In this document: positions 1 to 8,622 of the stretch, piece by piece
How positions within the stretch are numbered: the first letter of the stretch is position 1
Layout: every line of letters begins with the position of its first letter
Assembly (NCBI RefSeq): GCF_009729205.1
Contig: NZ_VTHB01000001.1
Location: 806,001 to 870,000, forward strand
Direction of reading: 5' to 3'
From: Mycobacteroides sp. CBMA 271
Lineage (GTDB): Bacteria; Actinomycetota; Actinomycetes; Mycobacteriales; Mycobacteriaceae
Length of the DNA stretch: 64,000 nt
Position numbers and translations under genes: made by a program
Notes under the pieces: generated by a model
Databases searched by the model: none
Told to the model about the DNA's origin: nothing
The model's input: only the letters and a program-made list of their open reading frames with translations

Positions 1-984
1 TCCTTTGATGCCGAGCCGTTCGCATCCGCCTCGATCGCCCAGGTGCATTACGCGACACTGCATTCCGGCGAGGAGGTGGTCGTCAAGATCCAGCGTCCGG
101 GAATCCGTCGCCGGGTGGCCGCCGATCTGCAGATCCTCAAGCGCGGCGCGGCGATCCTAGAACTCGGCAAGGTCGGTCGAATGCTGTCGGCCCGGGATGT
201 GGTGGACGACTTCTCCGGAAACCTTTCCGAGGAACTGGATTTCCTTGCCGAGGGTCAGGCCATGCAAACCTGGGTGGAACACCTACACACCTCTTCTCTC
301 GGCAAGAACATCCGAGTGCCCGACGTGCACTGGCACTACACGACATCCAAGGTGCTCACCATGGAGCGGGTGCACGGCATCCGCATCGATGACGCACCCG
401 CGATTCGTAAGGCGGGATTCGACGGCACTGATCTGGTGAAGTCGCTGTTGTTTTCGGTGTTCGAATCCGGTCTGCGTCAAGGTTTGTTCCACGGCGACCT
501 GCATGCGGGGAACCTGCTGGTGGACGACGAGGGCCGGATCGTGTTCTTGGACTTCGGCATCGTCGGTTTCATCGACCCGCGGACGCGTTGGCTGTTGCGT
601 GAACTGATCCACGCACTGCTGGTCAAAAAGGACCACCGCACTGCAGGCAAGATCGTGGTGCTGCTGGGCGCCGTCGGTAATCCCAGCGACGCCGACAAGG
701 GCACCAAGGACATGAAGGACTTCGCCGCCCCCTTGACGATGAAATCGCTTGGCGATATGTCGTACTCGGAAATCGGCAAGCAACTCTCTACGCTCGCCGC
801 CGAGTACGACGTCAAACTGCCCCGCGAACTGGTGCTCATCGGCAAGCAATTCCTATACGTCGAGCGATACATGAAACTGCTGGCTCCACGCTGGCAGATG
901 ATGGAGGACCCGGAACTCAAGGGGTACTTCGGCAGTTTCATCGTCGATATCAGCCGTGAGCACAACCGCGAAGGAGAAATCTGA
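1..984 (+). CDS. AarF/UbiB (ABC1) family atypical kinase, 5' truncated
   Basis: The reading frame is open from base 1, so the gene begins before the window. The first visible residues include the ABC1-family Ala-rich signature (SASIAQVHYA), then the ATP-binding Lys region VVVKIQRPG, the catalytic loop HGDLHAGN and the metal-binding FLDFGIVG. The family is an atypical protein-kinase-like fold, linked to quinone or lipid homeostasis in other organisms; the substrate here is unknown. The KxGQ region and the N terminus lie outside the window. It resembles M. tuberculosis Rv0647c, which also sits beside lipG. The stop is followed within 2 nt by the next start, so the two are probably co-transcribed. 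Confidence 0.93.
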   Translation, partial: SFDAEPFASASIAQVHYATLHSGEEVVVKIQRPGIRRRVAADLQILKRGAAILELGKVGRMLSARDVVDDFSGNLSEELDFLAEGQAMQTWVEHLHTSSLGKNIRVPDVHWHYTTSKVLTMERVHGIRIDDAPAIRKAGFDGTDLVKSLLFSVFESGLRQGLFHGDLHAGNLLVDDEGRIVFLDFGIVGFIDPRTRWLLRELIHALLVKKDHRTAGKIVVLLGAVGNPSDADKGTKDMKDFAAPLTMKSLGDMSYSEIGKQLSTLAAEYDVKLPRELVLIGKQFLYVERYMKLLAPRWQMMEDPELKGYFGSFIVDISREHNREGEI

Positions 985-985
985 G

Positions 986-1930
986 ATGACGGCGAGCAGC
1001 GCAAATGTCGGCGATATCGAGCTGTGTTATGAGGAGTTCGGCAATCCCGCCGACCCCGCGGTTCTGCTCATCATGGGCATCGGTGCTCAGATGGTGTTCT
1101 GGCGCAACGAGTTCTGCCAACAGCTCGCCGACCAGGGCTACCGGGTCATTCGCTTCGACAATCGGGACTGCGGCCTTTCCACCACATTGGACGGCGTGCG
1201 CGCCGGTGGCGGCTCACTCATTTCGAATATGGCGAAATTCCTTGCCGGAGTGAAGATCACCGGAACTGCCTACACCCTCGTGGATATGGCGGGTGATGCG
1301 GCAGGGCTGCTCGACCATCTTGATATCAACCGGGCACACATCGTGGGCGCCTCTATGGGCGGCATGATCGCGCAGGTCTTCGCCGCCGAGCATCCCGATC
1401 GGACCGAGACGGTCACCATCATCATGTCAAGCAACAATCAGCCCTTCCTGCCGCCACCGGGACCACGGCAGCTGATGGCACTGCTCAAGGCTCCACCCGC
1501 CGACGCCACCCGCGAGCAAATCATCGCCAACAGCGTGCAGGTTGGCCGGATCATTGGCAGCCCGAAATACCGCCAGTCGGAAACGAAGTCGTATCAGCAC
1601 GCCGCCGAGTACTACGACCGGAGCTACTACCCCAAGGGGTTTGCACGACAGTTCGCCGCCATCATGGGGACCGGCAGCTTGGCCCCGTTCGACAACCGAA
1701 TCACCTCCCCCGCACTGGTTTTGCATGGCAGGGCCGACAAACTGATGCGCCCTTCGGGTGCGCGCGCGATCGCCCGCGCCATTCGTGGTTCGCGGCTGGC
1801 ACTGATCGACGGGATGGGCCACGATCTGCCCGAGCCGCTGTGGACCCGGGTCATCGCCAAGTTGACCGAGAACTTCGCTCGCTCGGAGCCTGCAGAAGAC
1901 ACACCGGAATCCGAGGCCGCGGGCCGCTAA
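986..1930 (+). CDS. lipG: alpha/beta hydrolase, LipG-like
   Basis: A 314-aa alpha/beta hydrolase with the nucleophile elbow GASMGGMIAQ, an acid region around GRADKLM and a C-terminal His in GMGHDLPE. I chose ATG 986 because AAGGAG lies 9 nt upstream (971-976). An in-frame GTG at 956 lies inside the preceding gene and has no better ribosome site. The start follows the AarF-like stop by 1 nt, indicating an operon. The order AarF, hydrolase, mycolate methyltransferase matches M. tuberculosis Rv0647c-lipG-mmaA. The family hydrolyses esters or lipids; the true substrate is unknown. Confidence 0.88.
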   Translation: MTASSANVGDIELCYEEFGNPADPAVLLIMGIGAQMVFWRNEFCQQLADQGYRVIRFDNRDCGLSTTLDGVRAGGGSLISNMAKFLAGVKITGTAYTLVDMAGDAAGLLDHLDINRAHIVGASMGGMIAQVFAAEHPDRTETVTIIMSSNNQPFLPPPGPRQLMALLKAPPADATREQIIANSVQVGRIIGSPKYRQSETKSYQHAAEYYDRSYYPKGFARQFAAIMGTGSLAPFDNRITSPALVLHGRADKLMRPSGARAIARAIRGSRLALIDGMGHDLPEPLWTRVIAKLTENFARSEPAEDTPESEAAGR

Positions 1931-1940
1931 TTAGCTCCCG

Positions 1941-1957
1941 TACGAAATGATTTCGTA
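1941..1957. promoter_or_regulatory. perfect 17-bp inverted repeat between lipG and mmaA-like gene
   Basis: TACGAAAT-G-ATTTCGTA is a perfect dyad about 150 bp upstream of the methyltransferase start and 10 bp after the lipG stop. It has no real loop and no T-run, so it looks more like a protein-binding site than a terminator. The bound factor is unknown. Confidence 0.35.
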
Positions 1958-2108
1958 GAGATCAAACTGCTTGCTAATTCTGTGCGCACCCCTTGTCGCT
2001 GATGTCATCGTGTTCTAGCCTCAGCACGGGATATCAGCCAGCACCAGACCCAATCCATCGTTCGCGCGCCGTTCGGGGCCTCGCGCCATCCTCTCGAGAG
2101 GCTGCCGC

Positions 2109-2969
2109 ATGTCCAAACTGACCCCAAAGTTCTCCGATGTTCAGGCCCATTACGACCTGTCCGACGAATTCTTCGCACTGTTTCTCGATCCCAGCAGGAC
2201 ATATAGCTGTGCATACTTCGAACCCGACACGCTGACACTCGAGCAGGCCCAGCGGGCCAAGATTGATCTCGCTCTCGGAAAACTGGGACTTGAACCCGGG
2301 ATGACCCTGCTGGATGTGGGGTGCGGTTGGGGCTCCACCATGAAGCGCGCCCTTGAGCACTACGACGTCAACGTCATTGGCCTGACGCTCAGCAAAAACC
2401 AATTCGCATATGTCACCAAGCTTCTCGACACCACCGAAAGTTCGCGCAGCCATGAGGTCCGGTTGGCCGGCTGGGAAGAATTCGAGGGCCGCGTCGACCG
2501 CATCGTCAGTATTGGTGCCTTTGAGCATTTCGGCTTTGAACGGTATGACAGCTTCTTTGAGATGGCGCACCGGGCGATGCCGGCCGAAGGAAAGATGTTG
2601 TTGCACACCCTCGTCAGCCATCATCCCGACGAGTGGAAGCGCATGGGCATCCCATTGTTGATGTCGCGTGTCCGGTTCATCTACTTCATCGGCACCGAGA
2701 TATTCCCTGGCGGGCGTTTACCTTCCGTGCCAATAGTGGACGAGCACGCAACGCGCGCCGCCTTCACCATCACGCGGCATCAATCGCTCCAACCTCACTA
2801 TGCACGCACCCTGGATTGCTGGTCCGAGAATCTCGCCGCACGCAAGGACGAAGCGATTTCTCTTCAATCTCAAGAGGTTTACGACCGGTACATCAAATAC
2901 CTGACCGGCGCCGCGGACGGGTTCCGCGATCGCTGGATCGACGTCGTTCAGTTCACCTGCGAGAAGTAG
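2109..2969 (+). CDS. mycolic acid methyltransferase (MmaA/CmaA/PcaA family)
   Basis: A 286-aa SAM-dependent methyltransferase, the usual length for mycolate cyclopropane/methoxy synthases. Family hallmarks are the N-terminal YDLSDEFFALFLDPSRTYS, the SAM motif LLDVGCGWGS, VSIGAFEHFG and the C-terminal FTCEK. These enzymes use a double bond in the growing mycolate chain as substrate. In M. tuberculosis the same site next to lipG holds mmaA1-mmaA4; here there is a single copy, so the product type (cyclopropane, methyl branch or hydroxyl) cannot be assigned. The 3' end overlaps the convergent glpD1 gene by 22 bp. Confidence 0.9.
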   Translation: MSKLTPKFSDVQAHYDLSDEFFALFLDPSRTYSCAYFEPDTLTLEQAQRAKIDLALGKLGLEPGMTLLDVGCGWGSTMKRALEHYDVNVIGLTLSKNQFAYVTKLLDTTESSRSHEVRLAGWEEFEGRVDRIVSIGAFEHFGFERYDSFFEMAHRAMPAEGKMLLHTLVSHHPDEWKRMGIPLLMSRVRFIYFIGTEIFPGGRLPSVPIVDEHATRAAFTITRHQSLQPHYARTLDCWSENLAARKDEAISLQSQEVYDRYIKYLTGAADGFRDRWIDVVQFTCEK

Positions 2970-4393
2970 GCGTCGACCATAACCTGGACCGCTTCGACTG
3001 CCTGCCCCTTCTCCGCCGGCACCAGGCCGATCCGGGTACGCCGATCGAGAATGTCATCGGTATCGAGCGCACCCTCGTGGGTGAGCGCGAATTCGACTTG
3101 TTCCCGGGTGATATCGATGCCATCAACCAACGGGGTGCCGGCGGCACCCGGCCAGTCGTCGACCACCGCCAGGTTTTCCGTGACGCACTCCAACGCCGCG
3201 AGCGGTCGCCGTTCCAGCCCGGCGTCGAGCGCGTCCTGCGCCATCTTGCGATAGGTGGTGAGCTTGCCACCCACCACGCTTACGAGGCCCGAATCCGATA
3301 CCCGCACCGCATGCTTACGTGACAGGTCGGCGGTCGCGGAGTCGTCACCGTCCAGCAGCGGACGCAGACCCGCGAAACGCCCCACCACATCTGCTTCGGA
3401 CAGCGGGGTCTGTAGCACCGTGTTGACGGTATCGAGCAGGAATTTTTCTTCTGTGGCAGAGGGTTCGGCCACATCTGGCACCGGCCCGGGCGCGGGTTCG
3501 TCGGTGAGCCCCAGGTACACCCGGTCGTGAATGGCCGGCAGCGCAAACACGAATCGGTTGATGGTGCCGGGCACCGGGACGGTCAGTGCGGCGGTGAGCC
3601 CACCGAAACTGGCGGCTCGGAACACCAGGTGTGTCCCGCGACTGGGACGCAACTTGATGTCCCGGTCCACCTGGCCCGCCCACACACCTGCGGCATTGAT
3701 TACCAGACCCGCCTGTCCTCGGACGGTATTACCGGTCAGCTCATCACGCAGTACGGCGCCGTCGCCGGTGACCTGCTCGGCCGAGACGCGAGTAAGGATG
3801 CGGGCGCCCAGGCCGGCCGCCGTGCGCGCGATGGACACCACCAACCGCGCATCGTCGACGAGCTGCCCATCGAAGGCCATCAGCCCGCCGCGAAGTCCGC
3901 CCGGCCGCACGGTCGGTGCACGCCGAATCACTTCGCCTGCATCGATCGCGCGTGAGCGCGGCAGCACATCGGCCGGGGTGTGCGCCAGCTTGCGCAGCCC
4001 ATCGCCCGCGACAAATCCCAGCCGAACCAAGTTCCGGCTGAAGCCGCTCACGGCCGGGTGCAGCGGAACAACCTGAGCCAGCGGATGAATGAGATGGGGG
4101 GCGGTGCGGGTCATGAGGATATGACGCTCGATCGCACTCTCCCGGGCGACGCCCACCTGCCCCGAGGCGAGGTAGCGCAATCCGCCGTGCACCAACTTCG
4201 AGCTGAATCGACTTGTGCCGAAGGCCAGATCGTGTTTCTCGACCAGCGTGACGCGCAGCCCGCGGCTCGCGGCGTCGAGGGCAACTCCGACGCCGGTGAT
4301 ACCGCCGCCGACGACGAGGACATCCACCGGGGCGCCGCCGGCAAGAGCGGCCAGATCGGCACTGCGTCGCGTGCTGTTGAGCTGGGTTGTCAT
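2948..4393 (-). CDS. glpD1: FAD-dependent glycerol-3-phosphate dehydrogenase
   Basis: A 481-aa flavoprotein oxidising sn-glycerol-3-phosphate to DHAP and passing electrons to the quinone pool. The N terminus has the dinucleotide fold VDVLVVGGGITGVGVALDAA followed by the GlpD signature around TSRFSSKLVHGGLRYL. I chose ATG 4393 because AGGAG sits 5 nt upstream; the frame extends 8 codons further to a poorer start. The upstream neighbour is a TetR gene, then divergent AGPS-like and diacylglycerol kinase genes, the same order as Rv2249c-Rv2252. That is why I call it glpD1 rather than glpD2. Confidence 0.92.
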   Translation of the reverse strand: MTTQLNSTRRSADLAALAGGAPVDVLVVGGGITGVGVALDAASRGLRVTLVEKHDLAFGTSRFSSKLVHGGLRYLASGQVGVARESAIERHILMTRTAPHLIHPLAQVVPLHPAVSGFSRNLVRLGFVAGDGLRKLAHTPADVLPRSRAIDAGEVIRRAPTVRPGGLRGGLMAFDGQLVDDARLVVSIARTAAGLGARILTRVSAEQVTGDGAVLRDELTGNTVRGQAGLVINAAGVWAGQVDRDIKLRPSRGTHLVFRAASFGGLTAALTVPVPGTINRFVFALPAIHDRVYLGLTDEPAPGPVPDVAEPSATEEKFLLDTVNTVLQTPLSEADVVGRFAGLRPLLDGDDSATADLSRKHAVRVSDSGLVSVVGGKLTTYRKMAQDALDAGLERRPLAALECVTENLAVVDDWPGAAGTPLVDGIDITREQVEFALTHEGALDTDDILDRRTRIGLVPAEKGQAVEAVQVMVDAYFSQVN

Positions 4394-4413
4394 GAATTCT
4401 CCTAAGTGGCAGA

Positions 4414-5004
4414 TCAAGCCTTGAGATAGCCGTCGATGGCGATGGCCAGTTCCTTCAGCAGCTCGTCGGGCGAGAGGATGTCGGTGAGAATGCGTGCCGA
4501 CTGGAGTACCGATTGGCCGATAAGCAGCACCATCGCTGCCATCTGTTCCGGGGCGCCGTCGCGAATCGATCCGTCGGCCTGCCCTTCGGCGATGAGTACC
4601 GCGGTCCAGCCGATCAGCGCGCGCTGGCTGGTGCCCAACCGTTCCACGATGTAGGTAAGCAGGAGCTCGGGATCGGACCGCACGATCGCCGCGAAGATCG
4701 AGTGCTCACGCACCTGTGTGACCAGGCCGGTCACCGATTGCACCAGGCGGTCGCGCGCCGGCCCCTGCCCGGTCGCGGGCAGGATCGAGCCCATTTCCCG
4801 GGTGAGCAGCTCTGCGACCAGGGTGCGCACGTCGGGCCAGCGCCGGTACACCGACGGACGACTGACGCCCGCGCGCTTGGCGACCTCGACCAGCGTGGTG
4901 CGGCGCACTCCGAACTCGGTAACACAGGACAGCGCGGCATCGAGGATGCGCTCGGTGACTGGGTCTCCTGAGATCTCGGTGTCGACCGTCGTCGGAGCCG
5001 TCAT
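4414..5004 (-). CDS. TetR/AcrR family transcriptional regulator
   Basis: A 196-aa one-component regulator with an N-terminal helix-turn-helix (around TLVEVAKRAGVSRPSVYRRW) and a variable helical ligand domain. It ends 20 nt before the glpD1 start on the same strand and is divergent from the AGPS-like flavoprotein, as Rv2250c is from Rv2251. It therefore probably controls both units through the inverted repeat at 5051-5087. The ligand is unknown; a fatty acyl or glycerolipid intermediate would fit the context. Confidence 0.9.
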   Translation of the reverse strand: MTAPTTVDTEISGDPVTERILDAALSCVTEFGVRRTTLVEVAKRAGVSRPSVYRRWPDVRTLVAELLTREMGSILPATGQGPARDRLVQSVTGLVTQVREHSIFAAIVRSDPELLLTYIVERLGTSQRALIGWTAVLIAEGQADGSIRDGAPEQMAAMVLLIGQSVLQSARILTDILSPDELLKELAIAIDGYLKA

Positions 5005-5050
5005 GTCACCACCTCACGCTCGTCAGTGCCAATGTCCATCAAGGAAACCA

Positions 5051-5087
5051 GCGTTACAACTTGCCATCGTATGTAATACTGTAACGC
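5051..5087. promoter_or_regulatory. candidate TetR operator and leaderless promoter of the flavoprotein gene
   Basis: GCGTTACA at 5051-5058 and TGTAACGC at 5080-5087 form a perfect 8-bp inverted repeat with a 21-nt spacer, lying between the divergent TetR and flavoprotein genes. TACTGT (5077-5082) fits a mycobacterial -10 (TANNNT) with its last base 6 nt before the A of ATG 5088, which would give a leaderless transcript. The -35 (TTACAA, 5054-5059) is a weak match. Regulation is inferred from position and symmetry. Confidence 0.5.
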
Positions 5088-6680
5088 ATGATGGAGTGGG
5101 ACGCCTGGGGCGTGGCCGAAAAACGACAGACTCTCTCACCTCAGGTGAAGGCGCTCTTGGCGTCGGCACTGGGCATTCCCGAACGCGATCCCGTCAGCCG
5201 CGACGAGTCGACCGTCACGCTGTCGCCGAGCTCGCTGACGACGGAACAGCTGGCCGGCCTACAAGACCTGCTCGGCGCGGAGAACGTGAGCACCGAACAT
5301 GGCGCGCGGCTGCGGCACGCGGGCGGGAAGAGCACCCCAGATCTGTTGCGCCGGCGCTCCACCGACGTCCAGGACGCCCCCGACGCCATCGTCTACCCCG
5401 CCTCGCACGACGAGGTGTCCGCACTTCTGACGCTATGCGGCCAACAGGCCGTCGCGGTCGTACCGTTCGGCGGTGGCACCAGCGTGGTCGGCGGATTGGA
5501 CCCGGAACGTGGCGGATTCACCGCGGTGATCGCCGTGGACCTGCGACGGATGTCCGGCCTGGTATCCCTTGACGAGGAGTCGGGCACCGCTGTGCTGCTG
5601 CCGGGGACCACCGGCCCCGAGGCCGAGGAACTTCTTGGCGCCAAAGGCTTTTCGCTCGGGCATTTTCCGCAAAGCTTCCGGTTCGCGAGCATCGGCGGGT
5701 TCGCCGCCACCCGCTCCTCCGGGCAGGCTTCCAGCGGCTATGGACGCTTCGATGCGATGGTGGACGCCCTACGGATCGCCACCCCGCGCGGCGATCTCAA
5801 CCTTGGCAGGGCACCCGCCTCGGCGGCCGGACCGGATCTGCGTCAACTCTTCCTGGGATCGGAAGGTGCACTGGGCATCATCACCGAGGTGACGCTTCGG
5901 GTGCACCGACTCCCCGAGGACACCTGGTACCAGGGCTGGTCCTTCCCCTCCTTCGATGCCGGCGCGCAGGCGCTACGCACCCTGGTCCAGGCCGATGCGG
6001 CCCCCACCGTGCTCCGACTCTCCGATGAGGCCGAAAGCGGGCTGAACCTTGCCCTGGCCAAGGATATTGGCGGCACGAACCCCGCCGCCGGCGTCCTGGC
6101 GATCACCACCGTGGAGGGAACCCGGGGCCACGTCGAGGCACGATCTGCCGAAGTATCCGCCGTCTTGACGGCCGCAGGCGGCACCGCACTCGGCGACGAG
6201 CCAGGCAAGGCCTGGGATCACGGCCGGTTCGACGCGCCGTATCTGCGCGATGCCCTCATCGATGCCGGAGCGGTGGTGGAAACCCTGGAGACCGCAACCT
6301 CGTGGCAGAACCTCGCCAACTTGCGCGCGACGGTCACCACGGCGCTATCCGAAGCGCTTGGCACGCAAGGAACCCCGCCACTAGTGCTGTGCCACATCTC
6401 GCACACCTACCGCACGGGCGCCTCGCTGTACTTCACCGTTGTGTGCGCGGCCACCGACGACCCGCAGACCCAGTGGGGCAAGGCCAAGAAGGCCGCCGGC
6501 GACGCCATTGTGGCCGCCGGAGGCACCATCACACACCACCACGCGGTGGGGCGCGATCATCAGCCGTGGCTCACCGATGAGGTCGGCAAGCTCGGCATCG
6601 AGATCCTGCAAGCGGTGAAGAAGACCGTGGATCCTCGCGGAATCCTCAACCCCGGCAAGTTGATTCCGGTCAGCGAGTAG
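5088..6680 (+). CDS. FAD-binding oxidase, alkyl-DHAP synthase-like flavoprotein
   Basis: A 530-aa VAO/PCMH-type flavoprotein. The FAD-binding domain carries VVPFGGGTSVVGGLDPE, the linker GYGRFDAMVDAL and GSEGALGIITEVTLRVH. Near the C terminus there is a His cluster (ITHHHAVGRDHQPWL) typical of alkylglycerone-phosphate synthases, then the usual closing DPRGILNPGKL. It corresponds to Rv2251. AGPS enzymes exchange an acyl for an alkyl chain on DHAP, the first ether-lipid step. Mycobacteria are not known for abundant ether glycerolipids, so the real acceptor is open. The next gene, a lipid kinase, starts 4 nt after the stop. Confidence 0.88.
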   Translation: MMEWDAWGVAEKRQTLSPQVKALLASALGIPERDPVSRDESTVTLSPSSLTTEQLAGLQDLLGAENVSTEHGARLRHAGGKSTPDLLRRRSTDVQDAPDAIVYPASHDEVSALLTLCGQQAVAVVPFGGGTSVVGGLDPERGGFTAVIAVDLRRMSGLVSLDEESGTAVLLPGTTGPEAEELLGAKGFSLGHFPQSFRFASIGGFAATRSSGQASSGYGRFDAMVDALRIATPRGDLNLGRAPASAAGPDLRQLFLGSEGALGIITEVTLRVHRLPEDTWYQGWSFPSFDAGAQALRTLVQADAAPTVLRLSDEAESGLNLALAKDIGGTNPAAGVLAITTVEGTRGHVEARSAEVSAVLTAAGGTALGDEPGKAWDHGRFDAPYLRDALIDAGAVVETLETATSWQNLANLRATVTTALSEALGTQGTPPLVLCHISHTYRTGASLYFTVVCAATDDPQTQWGKAKKAAGDAIVAAGGTITHHHAVGRDHQPWLTDEVGKLGIEILQAVKKTVDPRGILNPGKLIPVSE

Positions 6681-6684
6681 TCGC

Positions 6685-7563
6685 ATGACCACGATCACCG
6701 TTCTGACCAACCCGGCCGCGGGCCGTACTGCGGCACAGGCCGCCGAGTCGGCCATCGCGCATCTGCGCGCACGCGGACTGACGGTGACCCACCACGCCGC
6801 GTCCTCGGTATCCGAATCGCACGCATTGGCACAGGAGGCCGCGCGCACGGGCGCCCGGGGGATCGTCGCGGCGGGCGGAGACGGTCTGGTGAGCATCGCA
6901 CTCCAGGCGGTGGCGTCCACCCCGGTGGCCCTTGGCGTGATCCCGATCGGTACCGGCAACGACTGCGCCCGCATGCTGGATATCCCGTTGGGAGACCCGG
7001 TTGCCGCCGCCGAGGTGATCGCTGCCGGCAAGACCCGGGTGATCGACGCCGGACGGATCCAATACGACGGGAACACAACATGGTTCGCCACCGTCGTGGC
7101 ATCGGGCTTCGATTCGTTGGTCAACGATCGCGCCAATCGGATGAGCTGGCCTCGGGGCCCTCGCCGCTATGACATTGCCATCGCGTTGGAGGCGGCGAAG
7201 CTGCGACCCCTGCCGTTCCGCATCGAGTTGGACGATCAGGTAGTCGAGACCGATGTCACCCTCGTCGCCGTCGGGAACGGAACGTCGTACGGCGGCGGCA
7301 TGCGCATCTGCCCGGGCGCCGTTCTAGACGACGGGCTGCTGGACGTGACGGTGGTGGCGGCCGGCGGACGCCTCCGGCTGCTGCGACTATCCCCCACCGT
7401 CTACAAGGGCACCCATGTTGACCTGCCCGAGGTAAGTACCTTCCGGTCGCGCCGAGTCCGGCTGACGTCCACAGACATCACCGCCTACGCCGACGGGGAA
7501 CCGGTGGCACCGCTGCCTGTCGACATCGACGTCGTTCCCGGCGCGCTAACCGTCTTCGCCTAA
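6685..7563 (+). CDS. diacylglycerol kinase family protein
   Basis: A 292-aa DAGK_cat-fold kinase with the N-terminal TVLTNPAAG nucleotide loop, GGDGLVSIALQAV and GVIPIGTGNDCARML. It is the counterpart of Rv2252, a lipid kinase that phosphorylates diacylglycerol and has been tied to phosphatidylinositol mannoside synthesis. Start ATG 6685 lies 4 nt after the flavoprotein stop, so the two form an operon. The 3' end overlaps the convergent methyltransferase gene by 4 bp. Confidence 0.92.
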   Translation: MTTITVLTNPAAGRTAAQAAESAIAHLRARGLTVTHHAASSVSESHALAQEAARTGARGIVAAGGDGLVSIALQAVASTPVALGVIPIGTGNDCARMLDIPLGDPVAAAEVIAAGKTRVIDAGRIQYDGNTTWFATVVASGFDSLVNDRANRMSWPRGPRRYDIAIALEAAKLRPLPFRIELDDQVVETDVTLVAVGNGTSYGGGMRICPGAVLDDGLLDVTVVAAGGRLRLLRLSPTVYKGTHVDLPEVSTFRSRRVRLTSTDITAYADGEPVAPLPVDIDVVPGALTVFA

Positions 7564-8504
7564 CCGGCCTTCTCGGCGAACAGGAATGCGGAGTGTGGTG
7601 TCGCGTCGGCCAGGTCTGCGGGGATGCTGCGGCCATGCCGCTCCAGCAGCGCGGTGGTGGTCTCGCTGGTCACCTGCCATCCGCGGCCGGCAAGGAATTC
7701 TCCGGCGTCGGTGCGGTCTTCCAGGTACCACAGGTCGGCCACGCTGGGTATCTCCTCGTCCTGCAGCTTCTCCGCTGCACGCCGAAATGCCTGGCCGCGT
7801 TCACGTTGCCGCTCAATGATTTCCGGGTCAAAGAAGCCTTCACCGAAGTTCTCCACACCGATGCGGCTGCCCGGTGCGCTCAGTGAATTCACCCGCTCGA
7901 ACAGCAGGTCCTGCGCCGCGGGAGGCAGGTACGGCAGGAGACCCTCGGCGATCCACGCCACCGGCCGGGCAGGGTCAAATCCGCTGGCCTCCAGCGCGGC
8001 GGGCCAGTCGTCGCGCAGGTCCACGGCCACCGGAACATGGCGGACACGGGGCGTCGCACCTTGAGCATCCAAGGTGTCCGCTTTGAACGCGAGCACTGTG
8101 GGCAGGTCCAACTCGAACAACACCGCATCAGCCGGCCAGTCGAGTCTCCAGGCGCGCGCATCGAGCCCGGCGGCCAAAATCACGCCCTGACGAATCCCCG
8201 CTTCCCCGGCATCACCAAAGAAGTCGTCGAAAAACTTGGTGCGGCAGGCAATATAGGACCGCATCGCGGCGATTCGGTCGAGTATCCGGGGCTCGGCCTC
8301 CAACAGTGCGGCGGGCGGTTCCCCGTCGAAACGGTACATATTCCATACCCCGTCGCCGGCCGCGGTGAGAAAGTGCCCGGCATACGGATCGCTGATCAAC
8401 GGGTTGTCGCTGCGGGTTTCCGCGTCCCTGGCACTGGCGACCCCCAACGCGGTGGTCCCCACACTCTCGGTGATCTCCCAGCTGTCTCCATCGCTTCGCG
8501 CCAT
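7560..8504 (-). CDS. class I SAM-dependent methyltransferase (TIGR00027 / Rv0726c type)
   Basis: A 314-aa member of the large mycobacterial putative O-methyltransferase family. Signatures are the start MARSDGDSWEITESVG, VILAAGLDARAWRLDWP (SAM site), FELDLPTVLAFK and WIAEGLLPYLPP. The frame is open to 8555, but ATG 8504 fits the family start and has AGGA just upstream. Many paralogues occur in mycobacteria and their substrates are mostly unknown. It is monocistronic and convergent with the kinase. Confidence 0.88.
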   Translation of the reverse strand: MARSDGDSWEITESVGTTALGVASARDAETRSDNPLISDPYAGHFLTAAGDGVWNMYRFDGEPPAALLEAEPRILDRIAAMRSYIACRTKFFDDFFGDAGEAGIRQGVILAAGLDARAWRLDWPADAVLFELDLPTVLAFKADTLDAQGATPRVRHVPVAVDLRDDWPAALEASGFDPARPVAWIAEGLLPYLPPAAQDLLFERVNSLSAPGSRIGVENFGEGFFDPEIIERQRERGQAFRRAAEKLQDEEIPSVADLWYLEDRTDAGEFLAGRGWQVTSETTTALLERHGRSIPADLADATPHSAFLFAEKAG

Positions 8505-8536
8505 GACTTCCTTTGTACAAGAAGTTTCGGCAGGCA

Positions 8537-8563
8537 CGTCGAATCCGCAGTGCACCGTCCGTC
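8537..8563 (+). promoter_or_regulatory. candidate ECF42-type promoter ahead of the DGPF gene
   Basis: CGTCGA (8537-8542) and CGTC (8560-8563) are separated by 17 nt, 60 bp upstream of the DGPF-protein start. This approximates the ECF42 promoter form I recall from the literature (TGTCGA with CG[A/T]C), with one mismatch in the -35. The downstream sigma factor would then activate its own operon. No transcript data support it. Confidence 0.4.
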
Positions 8564-8622
8564 AGACAGGTAGAGAGTGGAACAGAAGGTTCCGCTCGCA
8601 CAGTCATCACGGAGGTATGACC

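Noticed and set aside
3051..4405. Several rightward frames across glpD1
   Set aside because: Shadows of the glpD1 coding sequence, which has a complete FAD motif and family length on the minus strand.
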